A stretch of DNA of 64,000 nucleotides from Agapetus fuscipes (taxonomy: Eukaryota > Arthropoda > Insecta > Trichoptera > Glossosomatidae): the NCBI GenBank assembly GCA_951799405.1, contig OX637337.1, forward strand, positions 2,728,001 through 2,792,000. Reading direction: 5' to 3'. Every line of letters starts with the position of its first letter. Position 1 is the first letter of the stretch. The notes under the pieces are model-generated. The model saw only the letters and a program-made list of their open reading frames with translations, was not told the origin of the DNA and made no database searches. Position numbers and translations under genes: made by a program. This document shows, one piece after another, positions 33,859-45,214 of the stretch.

Positions 33859-34089
33859 TCTAATCTAATCTAATCTAAGTTGCAAAGATATGTAACATTG
33901 GGGATTCACATTACATGCATTCTCACAAGCAGACACGTACAAGTTCGCGCTTGCGCATTCCGCATGTGAGCCTACAATATAGAAACCAAGTCTCAAATGG
34001 GCATACACCCTGCAACTCTTGCCGACCAAAGTGAACCGTTTTCTTCAACATGGGTGGTCAGCCGCATACCAATCAATAAGTCAAGGAAT
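33859..34089 (-). repeat. H-family copy inserted in SINE-A
   Basis: A (TAATC)n tail borders the SINE-A break. The body lacks the hairpin portion and ends AATAAGTCAAGGAATA. Confidence 0.85.
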
Positions 34090-34861
34090 ATATCTGTGCC
34101 TCCTGTGAAAAGTGATACAACTCAAAAATCATCATTTTACAGGAGAGCAAAAACAAGATTTAAAAAATTCTAATTCATGAACTAAGTGGCTAGGTTACAC
34201 ATAAGTACCTTATTTTGTAGATAAAAACATTCACTTTCACTGTGCATTCTAATTTTTATGGTTACTATTATAGTTTACAAATAATTTATTAAACTCTGTC
34301 AGTTGTACCTTTTTTTTGCCTGTACTTGTATCATTTATTACGTGATAAATGATACAAGTCGAGTTATATTATATTGCACCTATAAGTTGTCTTTGAGTAA
34401 AGTGATACACAAAAAGCTTAATATTTTTTAAATTTAATAACTCATAAGATAATGGTCCAGGCAGAATGTTGCTCAAACTAATTATAAAAATACTACCCCA
34501 AAGACACAATTGTTGTACTTAAAATAGTAGTATTTTCATAATTTACCTGAATCGTATAACTTGGCTAAAATTCCAGTCAAAAATTGGTGTAAAGTGATAT
34601 AAGTCGAGATGTATCAATATTCACGATAGATTTGTAAAAAACAATGTGTGGATCAATTACTAAAAGGGATACAACTTGACTTATATCACTTTTCACGTTT
34701 TTTTGCCTAAATCCTGCCAGTTATATTTCCTAAACTATAGCAGATAGAAGAATGTGAGTAAGACCAAAAAATCGCTAATTTTTTTCTGATTATTTCTATG
34801 TAAAAATCTCAAAAAGGGTATAACTCGAGTTGTATCACTTTTCACAGGAGGCACAGATATA
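34090..34861. mobile_element. 772-bp TIR element of unrecognised family
   Basis: The perfect ends TATCTGTGCCTCCTGTGAAA and its complement are about 36 bp long, with TA at the flanks. Inside, motifs of the form GTGATACAAnTCGAG recur several times in both orientations (34103, 34345, 34403, 34593, 34665, 34825). It has no transposase frame. Confidence 0.85.
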
Positions 34862-34905
34862 CAACAATAAGTTACACTATATGTGTAGCTTAGTTTCGTT
34901 GCGTA

Positions 34906-35404
34906 GATTAAGGCCCCCTAGAGGCCCCATTACTTTCTGTTGTCGCCCACGGACAGTTTGGCGATGAGCCGCATGAGTGTCTGCCACCCATGTCTGGTGG
35001 CCTTGTCAATGCCGGCCGGAGAGGTGACGTCACACCAAGACAAACGGAAACCCGAACAGCGCTGTTCTGAATCACAATGAACCCGAGTTCAACTCTAAGT
35101 TTCCGAAGAAAATATCGAGTAAATTTCCCACTATCGCGAAAAAAGAAATGTATGCGATTTATTTATTTAAATTGGTTACATAGTATTCTTCACTCTTCTC
35201 GCTCTGGCTTATAAGGACTTCGCGGCACAATGTTGAAAGAGACTCTCTCTGCTCCACAGAATCTTTGATCGTATTTATAGGTACGAAAGAGACGTGTCAT
35301 GTACCTACGAACTCATACGTTCGTAACAGTATAGAAGTTACAGTAGGCAGCACCACTAGTGAGAGATTTAGTTTTCATACATTATTCTATTCAAGCGATC
35401 GAGG
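34906..35404. other. No gene supported
   Basis: 34915-35060 is GC-richer, with no recognisable protein domain. The rest is AT-rich. Confidence 0.4.
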
Positions 35405-35560
35405 GGATTCCTTGACTTATAGGTTGGTATGAAGCGGACCAGCCATACTGTAAAATATGATTCACTTTGCCAATGTCACCGCTGTTTCAGAAAAGGTCGG
35501 AAAAAGTTGCAGGGTGTATGTTCATTTGAGGTTTGGATTTTAATTTGTTACAAAAAAAGA
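35405..35560 (+). repeat. H-family fragment
   Basis: TTCCTTGACTTATAGGTTGG to GGATTTTAATTTGTTA. The 3' half is absent. Confidence 0.85.
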
Positions 35561-35649
35561 CAAAAATTCAAAATCTGCATTCTACATACGGATGCTCAGT
35601 TATGGCACATTTCAGATTTATATTGTCACTTTTCATAAGTTGATATTGC

Positions 35650-35896
35650 GTCCCCTTCTTACTTGTTTGTCTTACGTCCATCGGAAATGAGTTTACATGA
35701 GCAATGTTTGCATGACCAATGTGTATTATGAAAACTGGAAAAAGATTTTAAAAATTATCTAAAACAACTTTCACAGTATCCTGTTTTTCGTTTTTATCTT
35801 AGCTTAGATTGTCCAGAATGCGATTCTTATGACAATTTCTTTGAAAGGTCATCTTTGAATCAAATGGTGGATCAGCCAAGCAAGCACTGGGGGGGG
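35650..35896 (-). mobile_element. D-MITE, uninterrupted
   Basis: GCGTCCCCTTCTTACTTG at the left; GCCAAGCAAGCACTGGGGGG at the right. ATT follows on both sides. Confidence 0.8.
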
Positions 35897-35931
35897 CACG
35901 ATTGATGTTATTCCTATTTACTTATAGAATT

Positions 35932-36171
35932 TACCCTTAGTACGAGTTGCAAAACTTGAGTAATGGAAAGTCTACGGCAATTATTAAAGAGTGATCTCCC
36001 CCAAAATCTGCCTTTTTTGTTTGTTTGAACTTGATTTTCTTCATCACTGTAACTCTTTTGCTAAGACCACAAAGTGTAAGAAACAAAAACGGCAGATTTT
36101 GGGAGAAATCACGCTTTAATATTTTCCGAAAACTTTACTTTTCTCAAGTTTTGCAACTCGTACTAAAGGTA
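35932..36171. mobile_element. Mariner-like palindromic MITE, copy 2
   Basis: TACCCTTAGTACGAGTTGC at the left and CTCGTACTAAAGGTA at the right. TA borders both ends. It sits exactly at the stop codon of the minus-strand ORF 36163-36462. Confidence 0.85.
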
Positions 36172-36462
36172 CTGTACGCGTGCCCAAAAACCAGAAGCTG
36201 TCAACCGTCCGCAAGTGTTAATTTCACTCCCAATATTTGTCCCTCCTGTCTGGTAAATTGTCCATTTGGAATTCCACGACAAAGTATATTGACTCGTGTT
36301 GTTAGCGATCGAGTGTTGACCATTCATCGTTGAAGAGACACAGACCTCTGGTTGGCTATTGTCGCTCGGACCCACCTCAAGGATGGCAACGTTCCCCGCA
36401 GCGACGAAGCGTGCCATGACATAACAACTAAATAATATTAGCATTAAGCATTTAATTTTCAT
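36163..36462 (-). CDS. Possible small secreted protein (unrecognised)
   Basis: A 99-codon frame whose first 23 residues look like a signal peptide: MKIK, a hydrophobic run LMLILFSCYV, then ARFVAAG before NVAILEV. The mature part has two cysteines (41 and 84, one possible disulfide), two overlapping sequons at N54 and N55, and many Ser/Thr/Asn. I do not recognise the family. Residues 98-99 (YL) and the stop TAG come from the MITE. Removing the MITE would leave CAG-TAA, so the ancestral protein probably ended at Gln97. A TATA box lies so close upstream that Met7 may be the real start; it still leaves a signal peptide. It could instead be the first exon of a longer gene, or a chance frame. No repeat overlaps residues 1-97. 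Confidence 0.4.
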   Translation of the reverse strand: MKIKCLMLILFSCYVMARFVAAGNVAILEVGPSDNSQPEVCVSSTMNGQHSIANNTSQYTLSWNSKWTIYQTGGTNIGSEINTCGRLTASGFWARVQYL

Positions 36463-36481
36463 TCACAAACATTCCATACTT

Positions 36482-36490
36482 CCTTTTATA
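36482..36490 (-). promoter_or_regulatory. TATA box before the secreted ORF
   Basis: Minus strand GTGTATAAAAGG. The T of TATA is 28 bp before the first ATG, so a start 25-30 bp downstream would fall at or near that ATG. Confidence 0.4.
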
Positions 36491-36564
36491 CACGACGAAA
36501 AAAAGTGTGACATCGAGCTTGTCTACACCTACTATTTAAAATCTCTAGTGTGTGTCGTTTCTAC

Positions 36565-37080
36565 GTTAGCTAAAATGAAAAATATCTTAAATAAAAATCG
36601 CTTTGTTTTAATTCACAAAAGTTTATTTTTGTACATGACCAGTTTCTGGAGAAGCAGTACCTCCTATCTTGAAGATGGGAGGTACTGCTTCTCCAGAAAC
36701 TGGTCGTGTACAAAAATAAACTCATGTGAATTAAAACAAAGCAATTTTTATTTTAATCTATTAAAATGAACTAAATTGGCCTGTGTGGAGAGCACTTTTA
36801 ACAGGCTGAGAACGGGTGTTGGCAGAGCTCGCTGTAACATGAGGGCCTGGGGAATCCTTCATCAAGATGACACCACGCTCTGTGAATGCGGAGCCCAACA
36901 GTCAATGGATCATCTTCGGATCTGCCCGGCCTGCCCAACAAGCTGCTCCCTGGCCGACCTAATGGAGAGTAATAGTGAAGCAGTGGATGTTGCCCGACAC
37001 TGGGGAAGAGTAGTGTAGTGTCTGACACGAAGAAGAAGAAGAACTTTCACGAAGATACTGCTGAAAATCTAGATAATATG
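36565..37080. mobile_element. Penelope-like palindrome split by a LINE end
   Basis: Inverted arms carry TTTGTTTTAATTCACA and its complement. The plus core is TTGAAGA (36670-36676), stem TGGGAG...CTCCA, GAAAC (36697-36701), TGGTC. The expected tail AAAATGGACTTTCAC is broken after AAAATGAACT and resumes as CTTTCACGAAGATACTGC at 37046. Confidence 0.65.
36776..37045 (+). mobile_element. Jockey-like LINE ORF2 C-terminus with (GAA)n tail
   Basis: It reads FNRLRTGVGRARCNMRAWGI, CECGAQQSMDHLRICPACP, VDVARHWGRVV stop, the zinc-knuckle-like end common in insect Jockey-type LINEs, then a (GAA)n tail. GAACT occurs on both sides. 5' truncated. Confidence 0.85.
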
Positions 37081-37157
37081 AAAAATATCTTGTGACTTTG
37101 TTTCTTGATAAATATATCTTGATTTGTAATTCACAATAAAAACTGTTCATTGGTTCA

Positions 37158-37374
37158 TAGATCCTGGAGTGGTAGTCTTGATGGCCGTCAATAGGTCTTA
37201 CAGTTGCTATTTGAAGTTAGGAGGGAATAAAACATGGCGGTGCTTGAACAGCTGATCGTTGTTCCATATATAATGTATCAGCTGTAAATACGCCGCTATG
37301 TTTAATTCCGTCCTATCTTCAAATAGATACGGTAAGATCTATCGACGTTCGTCAAGACTTCCATCCCTGGGATG
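37158..37374. mobile_element. Foldback MITE
   Basis: ATCCTGGAGTGGTAGTCTTG at the left and CAAGACTTCCATCCCTGGGAT inverted at the right. The arms include GAAGTTAGGAGGGAATAAA and ACAGCTGATC with complements. Confidence 0.8.
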
Positions 37375-39424
37375 AGAATGCCCAGCTATCGTTCCACTTT
37401 TTAGAAGGAGCTCGACTTTGGTATTTAGACGAGAAAGAACCTCGGCATTTGTGACTTTATCCATCCAATTTCAGCATCCGACGGTATACTCACTTTTCAA
37501 AGGCAATCATGTTATTCTCTCTATCTACTGCATCTAGCAATATTCCCTTTACTGTAAAATTGCGAAACTTCTCATTGGGTATCCTGTTGCAATAACTGAC
37601 AAAATAAAAAACCAAATGAATCCACTCCACCTGAGAGCAATCTCTGAGAAGGCATCACAATTTAATGAGGCATAGAATCCTATTTCAGATAATTGCCGTG
37701 CATCCACTTTGATTCGCTTCACACTCCTCGCGTACACGAGCAAATCAAAAGGCTCTGCCGTTAATTAAAGCCGATAGAACCCTCTGATTTAGAAAATGCG
37801 CTTCTCTCGCCGAGATATGAAACGTGTGAATTGTGATACACAGTGGACCGAGGTGAGAGCCTTGCGTGACCCTCCTGACAGCAGCTCACTGCGCTATGTG
37901 GTAAAACTGCAAGTGCAAAGATGAGAACTGGTTATGCCCACATAGCGAGATCCAGAGTTATGATACTGATACTAGTCGTGGCTGAATCATCTGATAAATG
38001 TAATGCTTTTCGGAGCCTGCAGAAAATTATCTAACGACTCGAATCCAATTTAGTTTATTTTATTGCATTGATCGGATTTATTTCTTCTTCTTTGCTTTAA
38101 AAAATAATTTTCATTTTAAACTCAATGTTGAACTATCCAGAAGACGGATGGTTTTATTTTTTGTCGAATATCAGATTTATTTTTTTGTTTTATGTCAATT
38201 AAAGTACGTGGCAAAACGTTTTACACGGCATTTAACAAAAATATGTGACTGATTTTAACTAAAGACGATTTTTAATTGTTTACGTTATCACTGTCTTTAC
38301 TATTTTAGTTTATTTAAAGTGTCTTCTTACACTTTAACTCTATACATACGGATACAACTCAGTTTTAAATCCATATACCTCCCTACAATAAGAATTGAAT
38401 AAGACATAGGTAATCTTACAGCCATAAATAGTATGATCATGTGATGCATTCGAAATTCGAATTATCCAATAAGAAGGGTCGGGAATTAATTTCAATATTG
38501 CCACAATAACAAATATTATTTTCTTTGCTAGCAATAAAACATATTTTTACAAAATGGGTAGGTCGCAACAAATTATTGAAGTAAATATTAAACGTAATAG
38601 CCATAAAAATTAATGACCTTGACAATCGTTCGAAATTCAAATTACCTAATAGAACAACACAATTTGCCTACGTAAAAAATATTATTCATTGATGCGTTTT
38701 AATTACGCTGGTAGGTATAAGTGCGAAAAAATAAATCACAATCTTACAGCCATAAAAAATCACAAACACATGTGACGCGTTCGAAATTTAAATTTAAACA
38801 ATAGGATATCTGGTGCTGCCATAATATGAAATACGTAAATTTTAAAAGCTTTTTACAAGCAAAAAATTTTTTTTACCTACCTACATAGCTTAACCTCAAA
38901 AAAAGAACTTTTTCGGATCAATTTATTATTCCAATCACTTTTTTCTCTATTTTGTTAACTGGGAATAGCAATTTCGAAAAACAACAATGTATACCAAAAC
39001 TTCTCGCTAAAACAATAATATGATCATCTTTTAAAGTGGTTTCATCATCAACCGTATGGTTTACTCAGCCTTCAAAATAAATAATAAGCTGCTCCTTAGG
39101 GAGTAGATGGCGTAAAACTATCCCTCTTACCAGTCAAAATTGATAGTTGTAATAACATGCATCGTTTAGGTTATATATGATATTATTTAATACGTACAAA
39201 AACAAATTTATCTCTTCAAATAAGCCGCAATTAGAAGACGTTTGAGGCAAATAGTGGAAATAATATTGTCTGTACAAATGCCAAGGTGGCTGCAAACACT
39301 TATCATGTGTTTTTTCACACCTCCCCCAATTTATTCATTTCGTCCATACATTTTCATACATTATATAATTTAAAAGTAATACCTACCTGCATGTGAATGG
39401 TTGATTTAAAAAATGCACGCAAAC
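37375..39424. other. No gene supported
   Basis: Mostly unique AT-rich DNA. 39055-39150 has a decayed SINE-A body (TTTACTCAGCCTTCAAAATA). The segments 38400-38480, 38575-38650 and 38745-38815 look like loosely related units (TTACAGCCATAAA...TTCGAAATT). Confidence 0.4.
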
Positions 39425-39708
39425 GCAAGTAAGCTACGCATATATTGTAACTTTTTACAGAACTATTCCAAAAGAGATCGAATGGGGTGATTGAGACCTA
39501 TTTATTTTTTACAGGTAAGGGTGTTGGCCTTACACCAAGCTCTTCAGTTGAAGTGGGGGTTTCCCAGCTCCCAAAGGGTGGTGGTACTCATTTCTTGTGA
39601 AGGCTGAGTAAACTTTACCGGTATTTTATTTTGGGTTTGAAATCGGTGGGTTTCGGATACGAGCTTTCGGCATGGAATACAAGTACTCTACCAACTGAGC
39701 TATCGGAA
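39425..39708 (-). repeat. SINE-A copy
   Basis: Minus-strand copy with TAGCTCAGTTGGTAGAGTAC. The box B region is altered (CGTATCCGAAACCCACCG). Confidence 0.8.
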
Positions 39709-40164
39709 TCCGTGTTTTATTGACATAATGCACATCATACTTTGCAACTTAGATTATAAATGTGACGTCACGCAGCCGAGGGCTTTTTTTTCGTTTGGAG
39801 TCCATGCATCTCACGCCAATGCTACCTTTTTGGGGAAAAATATGAACAAAAAACACTGAAATGCCAAGGTTGCATGTAACATTTTTTTTTTCACAGTTTC
39901 TTCAATTAATTCATTTTAATTTATTACCATTACATGATTTCGATTTAATGATGTGTTCTTTTTTTTCTACATAAGTAATTAATTATAATATTAGGTACTT
40001 GAATTCAATACTTGCTTATTAATTTCTACCATATAAATTTTTATTATCTTAATTCCTTACGCGGTATGATGCAAAATAGGCTCACTTCCATACAAGGACA
40101 AAATAAATATTTTTTCTAACACGTATTCAATTAAACATTTTTTTCTCTTTTAACAAGGAACGAA

Positions 40165-40290
40165 CGTTAATATTGAGTCGTGGCTCGGCCGGGTTGCTAG
40201 GGAAAAGGCATACAAATATTCTGTTATTGACAAGACTGACGTTTGCTCGCCGAGAAGAGTTCCAAATTTAAAAATGTTCCCAGTCCATTA
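40165..40290 (+). repeat. Dispersed repeat M, copy 1
   Basis: CGGCCGGGTTGCTAGGGAAAA and GACTGACGTTTGCTCG recur inverted at 47560-47725. Type unknown. Confidence 0.6.
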
Positions 40291-40317
40291 GTTTCATTGC
40301 TTAGATAATTCAGCTAT

Positions 40318-40832
40318 TGGGATGACACCCATACTGTAAAAATTGGTTATTTTTTGCCTATGGGGCTGTCCATATATTACGTCATTCGCATTTAGGGGGG
40401 GGGGGGGGTCTGGTCTGCGGATGATGGTAAATGATGTACGAGTCCCAGAAGTGACGTCGTTCTTGTAAACACCAATTTTTACACAATATCCAAAATAGTA
40501 TGCAAGTAATATAACATTATTAATTATTAAGCTCATCCATTATTACAGCGAGAGGGGGGGGGGGTCATTAGATAATGACTATAGGATGATTGTAGGGGGG
40601 GGGTCGAAAATCGGCCAAAATCGATGACGTAATTTATGGACGGCCCCTATGTCATCCCTGTTTCAAGGAATGGCGGCAAAAGTGGCAGCGTTGCAGAGCT
40701 TTAGGTACATTTGAGCTTTGTTTTTTTTAACTAGGTACACATGCAGCAAGTGTAAGCGCAAACTTATCTACATGTTTTTGTTTGTAGATGTTCATTTAAT
40801 AGTCAATAAACTTTGCAACTTAGATTATATAA
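40318..40832 (+). repeat. H-family copy split by a PIF-like MITE
   Basis: The left part 40318-40361 and right part 40648-40832 rejoin at TTTGCCTATGTCATCCCTG. Confidence 0.85.
40362..40647. mobile_element. PIF/Harbinger-like MITE, copy 2
   Basis: The same termini as 9013-9308, with flanking TAT duplications (40359-40361, 40648-40650). The H target gives an independent view of the empty site. Confidence 0.9.
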
Positions 40833-41835
40833 CCTTAATAATACTGCAGACAGCGGTATAGGTAAAACATTTTTAATTGTTTTGAACCACAGATCTATGC
40901 TTTGAACTAAAACGATTTTTTTTCTAAAAAAATGTATTACAACTAAAACTGCGCTCATACTGAACGTTTTAATTTCCATAGATTTTTGGTGTGCAGCAAA
41001 ATATTGTTACCAAAAATATATTGAAACTAAAAATGCACGTACATTGAGCGTTTCAGTTTCGATACATTTTTTATAAAACGCTCTGGTTAACATCAAACGT
41101 AATATTTTATACTTGAAGCAATGACGTAACAATCTTCGCGCCCAAAGAGGTCAACAGAACAATCACCTCTCTCTTTCTCTCTCTTGAACTTGCCTCAAGG
41201 TCACGATCGTGCGGTGCTAGAGTCGCGGAAATTGCTCCGAGCACACTTGATAATTTCGAAATCAAATCGATAAATAAACCGACGAGTGCTGTTGAAAAAT
41301 AGCGTTTGTGTACACACTTTTTAAGGTCACAATTTTTAATTGCGTACCATAGAGGTAAAAAAAATTTGACGTATTTTTTTCATTAAAAAATTTGGGAAAT
41401 CCAAATTTCAATGTCATCTTTTACAACACATGTTATGTAATTTGTTCGATTTTTAATCTTCGTTTAATTAATGTCTTTGGCGCAAAAATATCTGATTTTT
41501 TTTACATAAACTTGAAGTGGGTAGATATTTTTTGTAAACTATAAAAACGAAAACTTTTATTAAGGGTAGAATTTCTAGGCAGTTTTTCAAAGAAAAATGA
41601 ATAAGATAAAAATAAATTAAAATAACATCGACGTAAGCTGTCAAAATTATTTTAGATCTGTTTCTCGGGGATGCCATACACATTTTGCTGTGAAAAGTCA
41701 TTCCTTTTCCCTATGAAAAAAAATCATACCTACCTATCACATTCAAATAAAACTTTTTTCATATAAAGTCAGTTTTCAGGGAATGGTTAATTAAAAAAAG
41801 CACTAAGTACCAAAGTGAGAAAATAATAATATTGA
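40833..41835. other. No gene seen
   Basis: AT-rich. Short frames only. Confidence 0.5.
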
Positions 41836-41915
41836 AAATCTAAGTTGCAAAGATGTAGGTATACACTTTTCGGATTCATATTGAACGCATGCCCACAAGT
41901 CCAAAATCCAAGCTT
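41836..41915 (-). repeat. H-family 3' fragment
   Basis: GAAAATCTAAGTTGCAAAGATG to CATGCCCACAAG. Confidence 0.7.
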
Positions 41916-41999
41916 GCACAGTTTTTAAGAATTTTTTTTTTTTTTTTAAGAACTTTGGCATACAAAGAACTGAACTTTATGCCTACCTAAGTTGGTTGC

Positions 42000-42240
42000 A
42001 TTGTACTGTATCCTGCCACCGTTCCACTAGGGGTGGCCGGTACCTCCACCGATGCGTCTCCACTTTCTTCTGTCCTTGCATACCTCTTTCACCACGTCAA
42101 CATTCATCACTTTCCTCATACATACCCTTCTCTTATTCTCACTCTGCAGGTTCCATTTATTCGCAATCTCACCTATTTGGTCTTTCCATTCCTTCCTCGG
42201 TCTTCTCCTTCCATGCTTTCCTAGCAATTGAACATTTTGT
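42000..42240 (-). mobile_element. LINE ORF end
   Basis: The minus strand reads RRRPRKEWKDQIGEIANKWN, MRKVMNVDVVKEVCKDRRKW, the same family as 28020-28335. The frame is open for 66 codons. Confidence 0.8.
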
Positions 42241-44220
42241 TTTTCTTAAATTCTACACCATTCAAGTATACAAAAAAATGTAAATCTTTGGTGTTATTCT
42301 CAGACAGCAAAGACATATCTCATCCGCGGCCTTCAGTGAATTTTCTATACAAAAAGTCGATTATCCGTAGATCAGCCACGAGTCAAATGTTTTGTGAATA
42401 GCCCTGTTATAGTGGTGAAATACGCTATCAACGATAGAGGCGTATTCACTGATCTTTCACGAAGACATCAATAAATAATGAAAAAAAAAACAGCAACAGC
42501 TTGCTGTATCTAACAATTTCAAAGCTCACATCTTGTATCTTCGCACGTTCCCCGGTACAATTTCGTAGCAATGATTCAATTGAGCATTTTCTCGTGTAAT
42601 AAATAATAATTACACCCCATAAATCTCACATACAACTCTGTGGATCCAGCGTAAATTATTGTCTATTGGCAATTTTATGAGGATTGGAAACCAGAGACGA
42701 GATGTTTCTCAAACTAACTCGCGCGTGCACTAGGGAATGCAAGATCTCGAATCTCGAAATAATATATCTCGGCCTTTCTTTCGATATTCAATCTTGAAGA
42801 TAGGCAATCTCGTTCTTCTTGCTTTCTTTCGAGATCTCAATCGAATTTTTTATCGATATTTTTTCGCTGATATTGGTATTGCTTGAATCATTCACGTTCC
42901 CTCGTACTACGCAGCTTCAGTACTTCAGATAGTTTTCTTTGGAGATATAGGATATTTGTAAAAGTAGCTCATGTTTTTTGAAGTCTCACTGGACCTGAAG
43001 CGTTATTCTGCTAAATTCCTTACACTTCGGATATCAATCCAAGTCGGAGCTTGATAACGCTTGCGAAAGTACCCCATAGATAAAAAAAAAATCACTGTAC
43101 ATCTTATTTTTAGACACGAATCGCTAGCTCGTCGCCTTAAGTTTGTAAGAAATTAAGCACAATAGCGCTTCTGGACTCGATTTCGCACGAGAACTCGAAA
43201 TCTCCATACACCATAATCCTCGAGGGCTCTCTATCTTGTGCCCTTTCCCTCCATAGTGTTTTTTTTTATTACGTACTAGCCTGCCTACGCGTGCTACGCA
43301 CAATTACGGCATTCTAGCTTCAAGTCCGGCTTCGCCAGTACACTTTTCTTCTACTATGATTTTTCATAAGATCCAAGAGAACTGACTAAAGTCAAAAATA
43401 TAGTGAACCGTATGATACCAGAATCTAATTCCAGTTCGTGCTACTTTCTACTGTATTGCAGGTGCTAAGAGTCTTAGTCTTACTCCTCTTTATTTTGATT
43501 GTGCTAGTTTGATCGATCCGTTCACCACCTTTATAGTTTATGCTGCTCCTCGTCCTTTTGCTAGTAATTGTATATTTAGCTTACCTGTACTACTTTGATT
43601 TGTCTTATAGTCATAAAATATACCAAAAATGATACCCACCAAAACAGTTAGAGAACTACTATCATAAAATATAATGCCAATAGTGATCTCAGGTAATACA
43701 TTTTATATTGCCCGTGCCCATCCGAGCATAGATAACTGCAAATCCAGCCTGTATAGAATAATCATAGTTGTAGCGTCACCTCTTTTACCCTTATTTCACG
43801 CATCATGATCAGGAGATGGGCAGGAGCGTGCATAGGATTTCAGCCGCGGGTAGGCAAGAATATGGATATTTTTTAGATTTCCGGAGAAGAGAAGATTAAT
43901 ATGCTTGTACCTTGCGTTTTAAGGTCTCCTAAAGTTGAAAATCACTTCCATCCATCCGAGCATCGATTTCGTAATTTAAGTACTGCAACTAGTACTTATT
44001 TGTCTTTATTAAGGTTTCGACATATTTTGTTAATTGCGATGTAGTAAAAAATATATTTTCATTTTTGTTTTATTGATTCCCGATTTGCCAGTACCGTGGT
44101 TGGAAAAATCTGCAATCACACAATAGAAAGAGACCATATTTACATCAAAGATTAATATTGATTCCTTCGGGTTGGTTTGTTCATGATGAAATTATGAAGA
44201 AGAATCCTTTGTTGCATTTG
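42241..44220. other. No gene supported; repeat N copy 1 inside
   Basis: 43270-43365 (TACGGCATTCTAGCTTCAAG) is shared with 45040-45125. The rest has no recognised feature. Confidence 0.4.
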
Positions 44221-44427
44221 ATTTCAGTTGAAGTGGGGGTTTCGCAGCTCCCGAGGGGGCTGGTTCTAATTTCTTGTAAAGGCTGAAGAAACCTTGCCGG
44301 TATTAATTTTGGGTTTGAAATAAACACCGAAACGGGAAATAATTTCTGACACTCTGGTCGGTGGGGATCGAACTTGCTCTCGACATAGAATGCAAGCATT
44401 CTACTAACTGAGCTATCGACTGGACGA
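44221..44427 (-). repeat. SINE-A, 3' truncated
   Basis: Minus strand from the head (TAGCTCAGTTAGTAGAATGC) to GGGAGCTGCGAAACCCCC. Confidence 0.85.
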
Positions 44428-44430
44428 ACC

Positions 44431-44580
44431 GGATAAAAACCCAATCTCAAATGAACATAAGCCCTGCAACGACTGCAGCTCTTGCCGACTGCCCTGAAGC
44501 AGGGTTGACATTGGCTAAGTGAAACATTTTGTGAAGTTTTGATGGTATAGCCTCGTACTAAACTATAAGTCAAAGAAATA
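44431..44580 (-). repeat. H-family fragment
   Basis: From AAAACCCAATCTCAAATG to CTATAAGTCAAAGAAA. The outer 3' part is missing. Confidence 0.75.
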
Positions 44581-45039
44581 ACAAATTCAATAATTAAAAT
44601 TATTTCAATTTGTTTATGTTGCTTCTAAAAACTTCTTTCTTTGTAATTTCTGACAATTTATGAAACGCTGTTCGGAATGTACTCGACGTCGTGATCGAAT
44701 TTTGCAAATCATTTTTAACTATTGAATAATCGAAGCGTAGTTGTAAACCTCTAACTGTGAAACTATATAAAACAAACAAACAAACCCTCAAACATGGTGT
44801 CTAAAAAAATAGCGCCAGTCATGAACAGTGACTCATGACTTTAATGAATTTAAATGTTATGGTTTTTCTGAAGTGCGCGGCAAAATCGAAAAAGGAACAT
44901 TATTTCAAATCCCGTTATTCTATCCGCATTTCAATTGTGAAATTTCAATTGTAGATTATTTTTTTTCTTTTAATAACTTTTTATCGATTTTATAAAGTCT
45001 AAGCATTATCCCTGTTTTACAAATATCCATATAAACAAG

Positions 45040-45125
45040 CCTGTCTTTTCGTGCTACGAACGAATACGGCATTCTAGTTTAAAGTGCGGCTTCGTCAGCG
45101 CACTATTATGCTGTTCTGATTTTTA
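45040..45125 (+). repeat. Dispersed repeat N, copy 2
   Basis: ATACGGCATTCTAGTTTAAAG and GCGGCTTCGTCAGCGCAC match 43270-43365. Confidence 0.6.
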
Positions 45126-45214
45126 TTTAAAATATACATAAACAATTATTGTCTATGGTGGTGCAGAATTATAACATGTCCAAAGCCTGCTAATGCTATA
45201 TCCTATAATCTATA

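Larger units (their letters stand above)
33568..34905 (+). repeat. SINE-A split by H plus a TIR element
   Basis: 33568-33858 holds the head and body; the tail resumes at 34865-34905 (AAGTTACACTATATGTGTAG). About 10 bp around the break is duplicated (CAAGAACTTA / CAATAAGTTA). Confidence 0.85.

Noticed and set aside
36976..37030. Functional gene from the C-x-C plus-strand frame at 36776-37018
   Set aside because: Matches the C-terminus of a Jockey-type LINE with a (GAA)n tail and flanking duplication.
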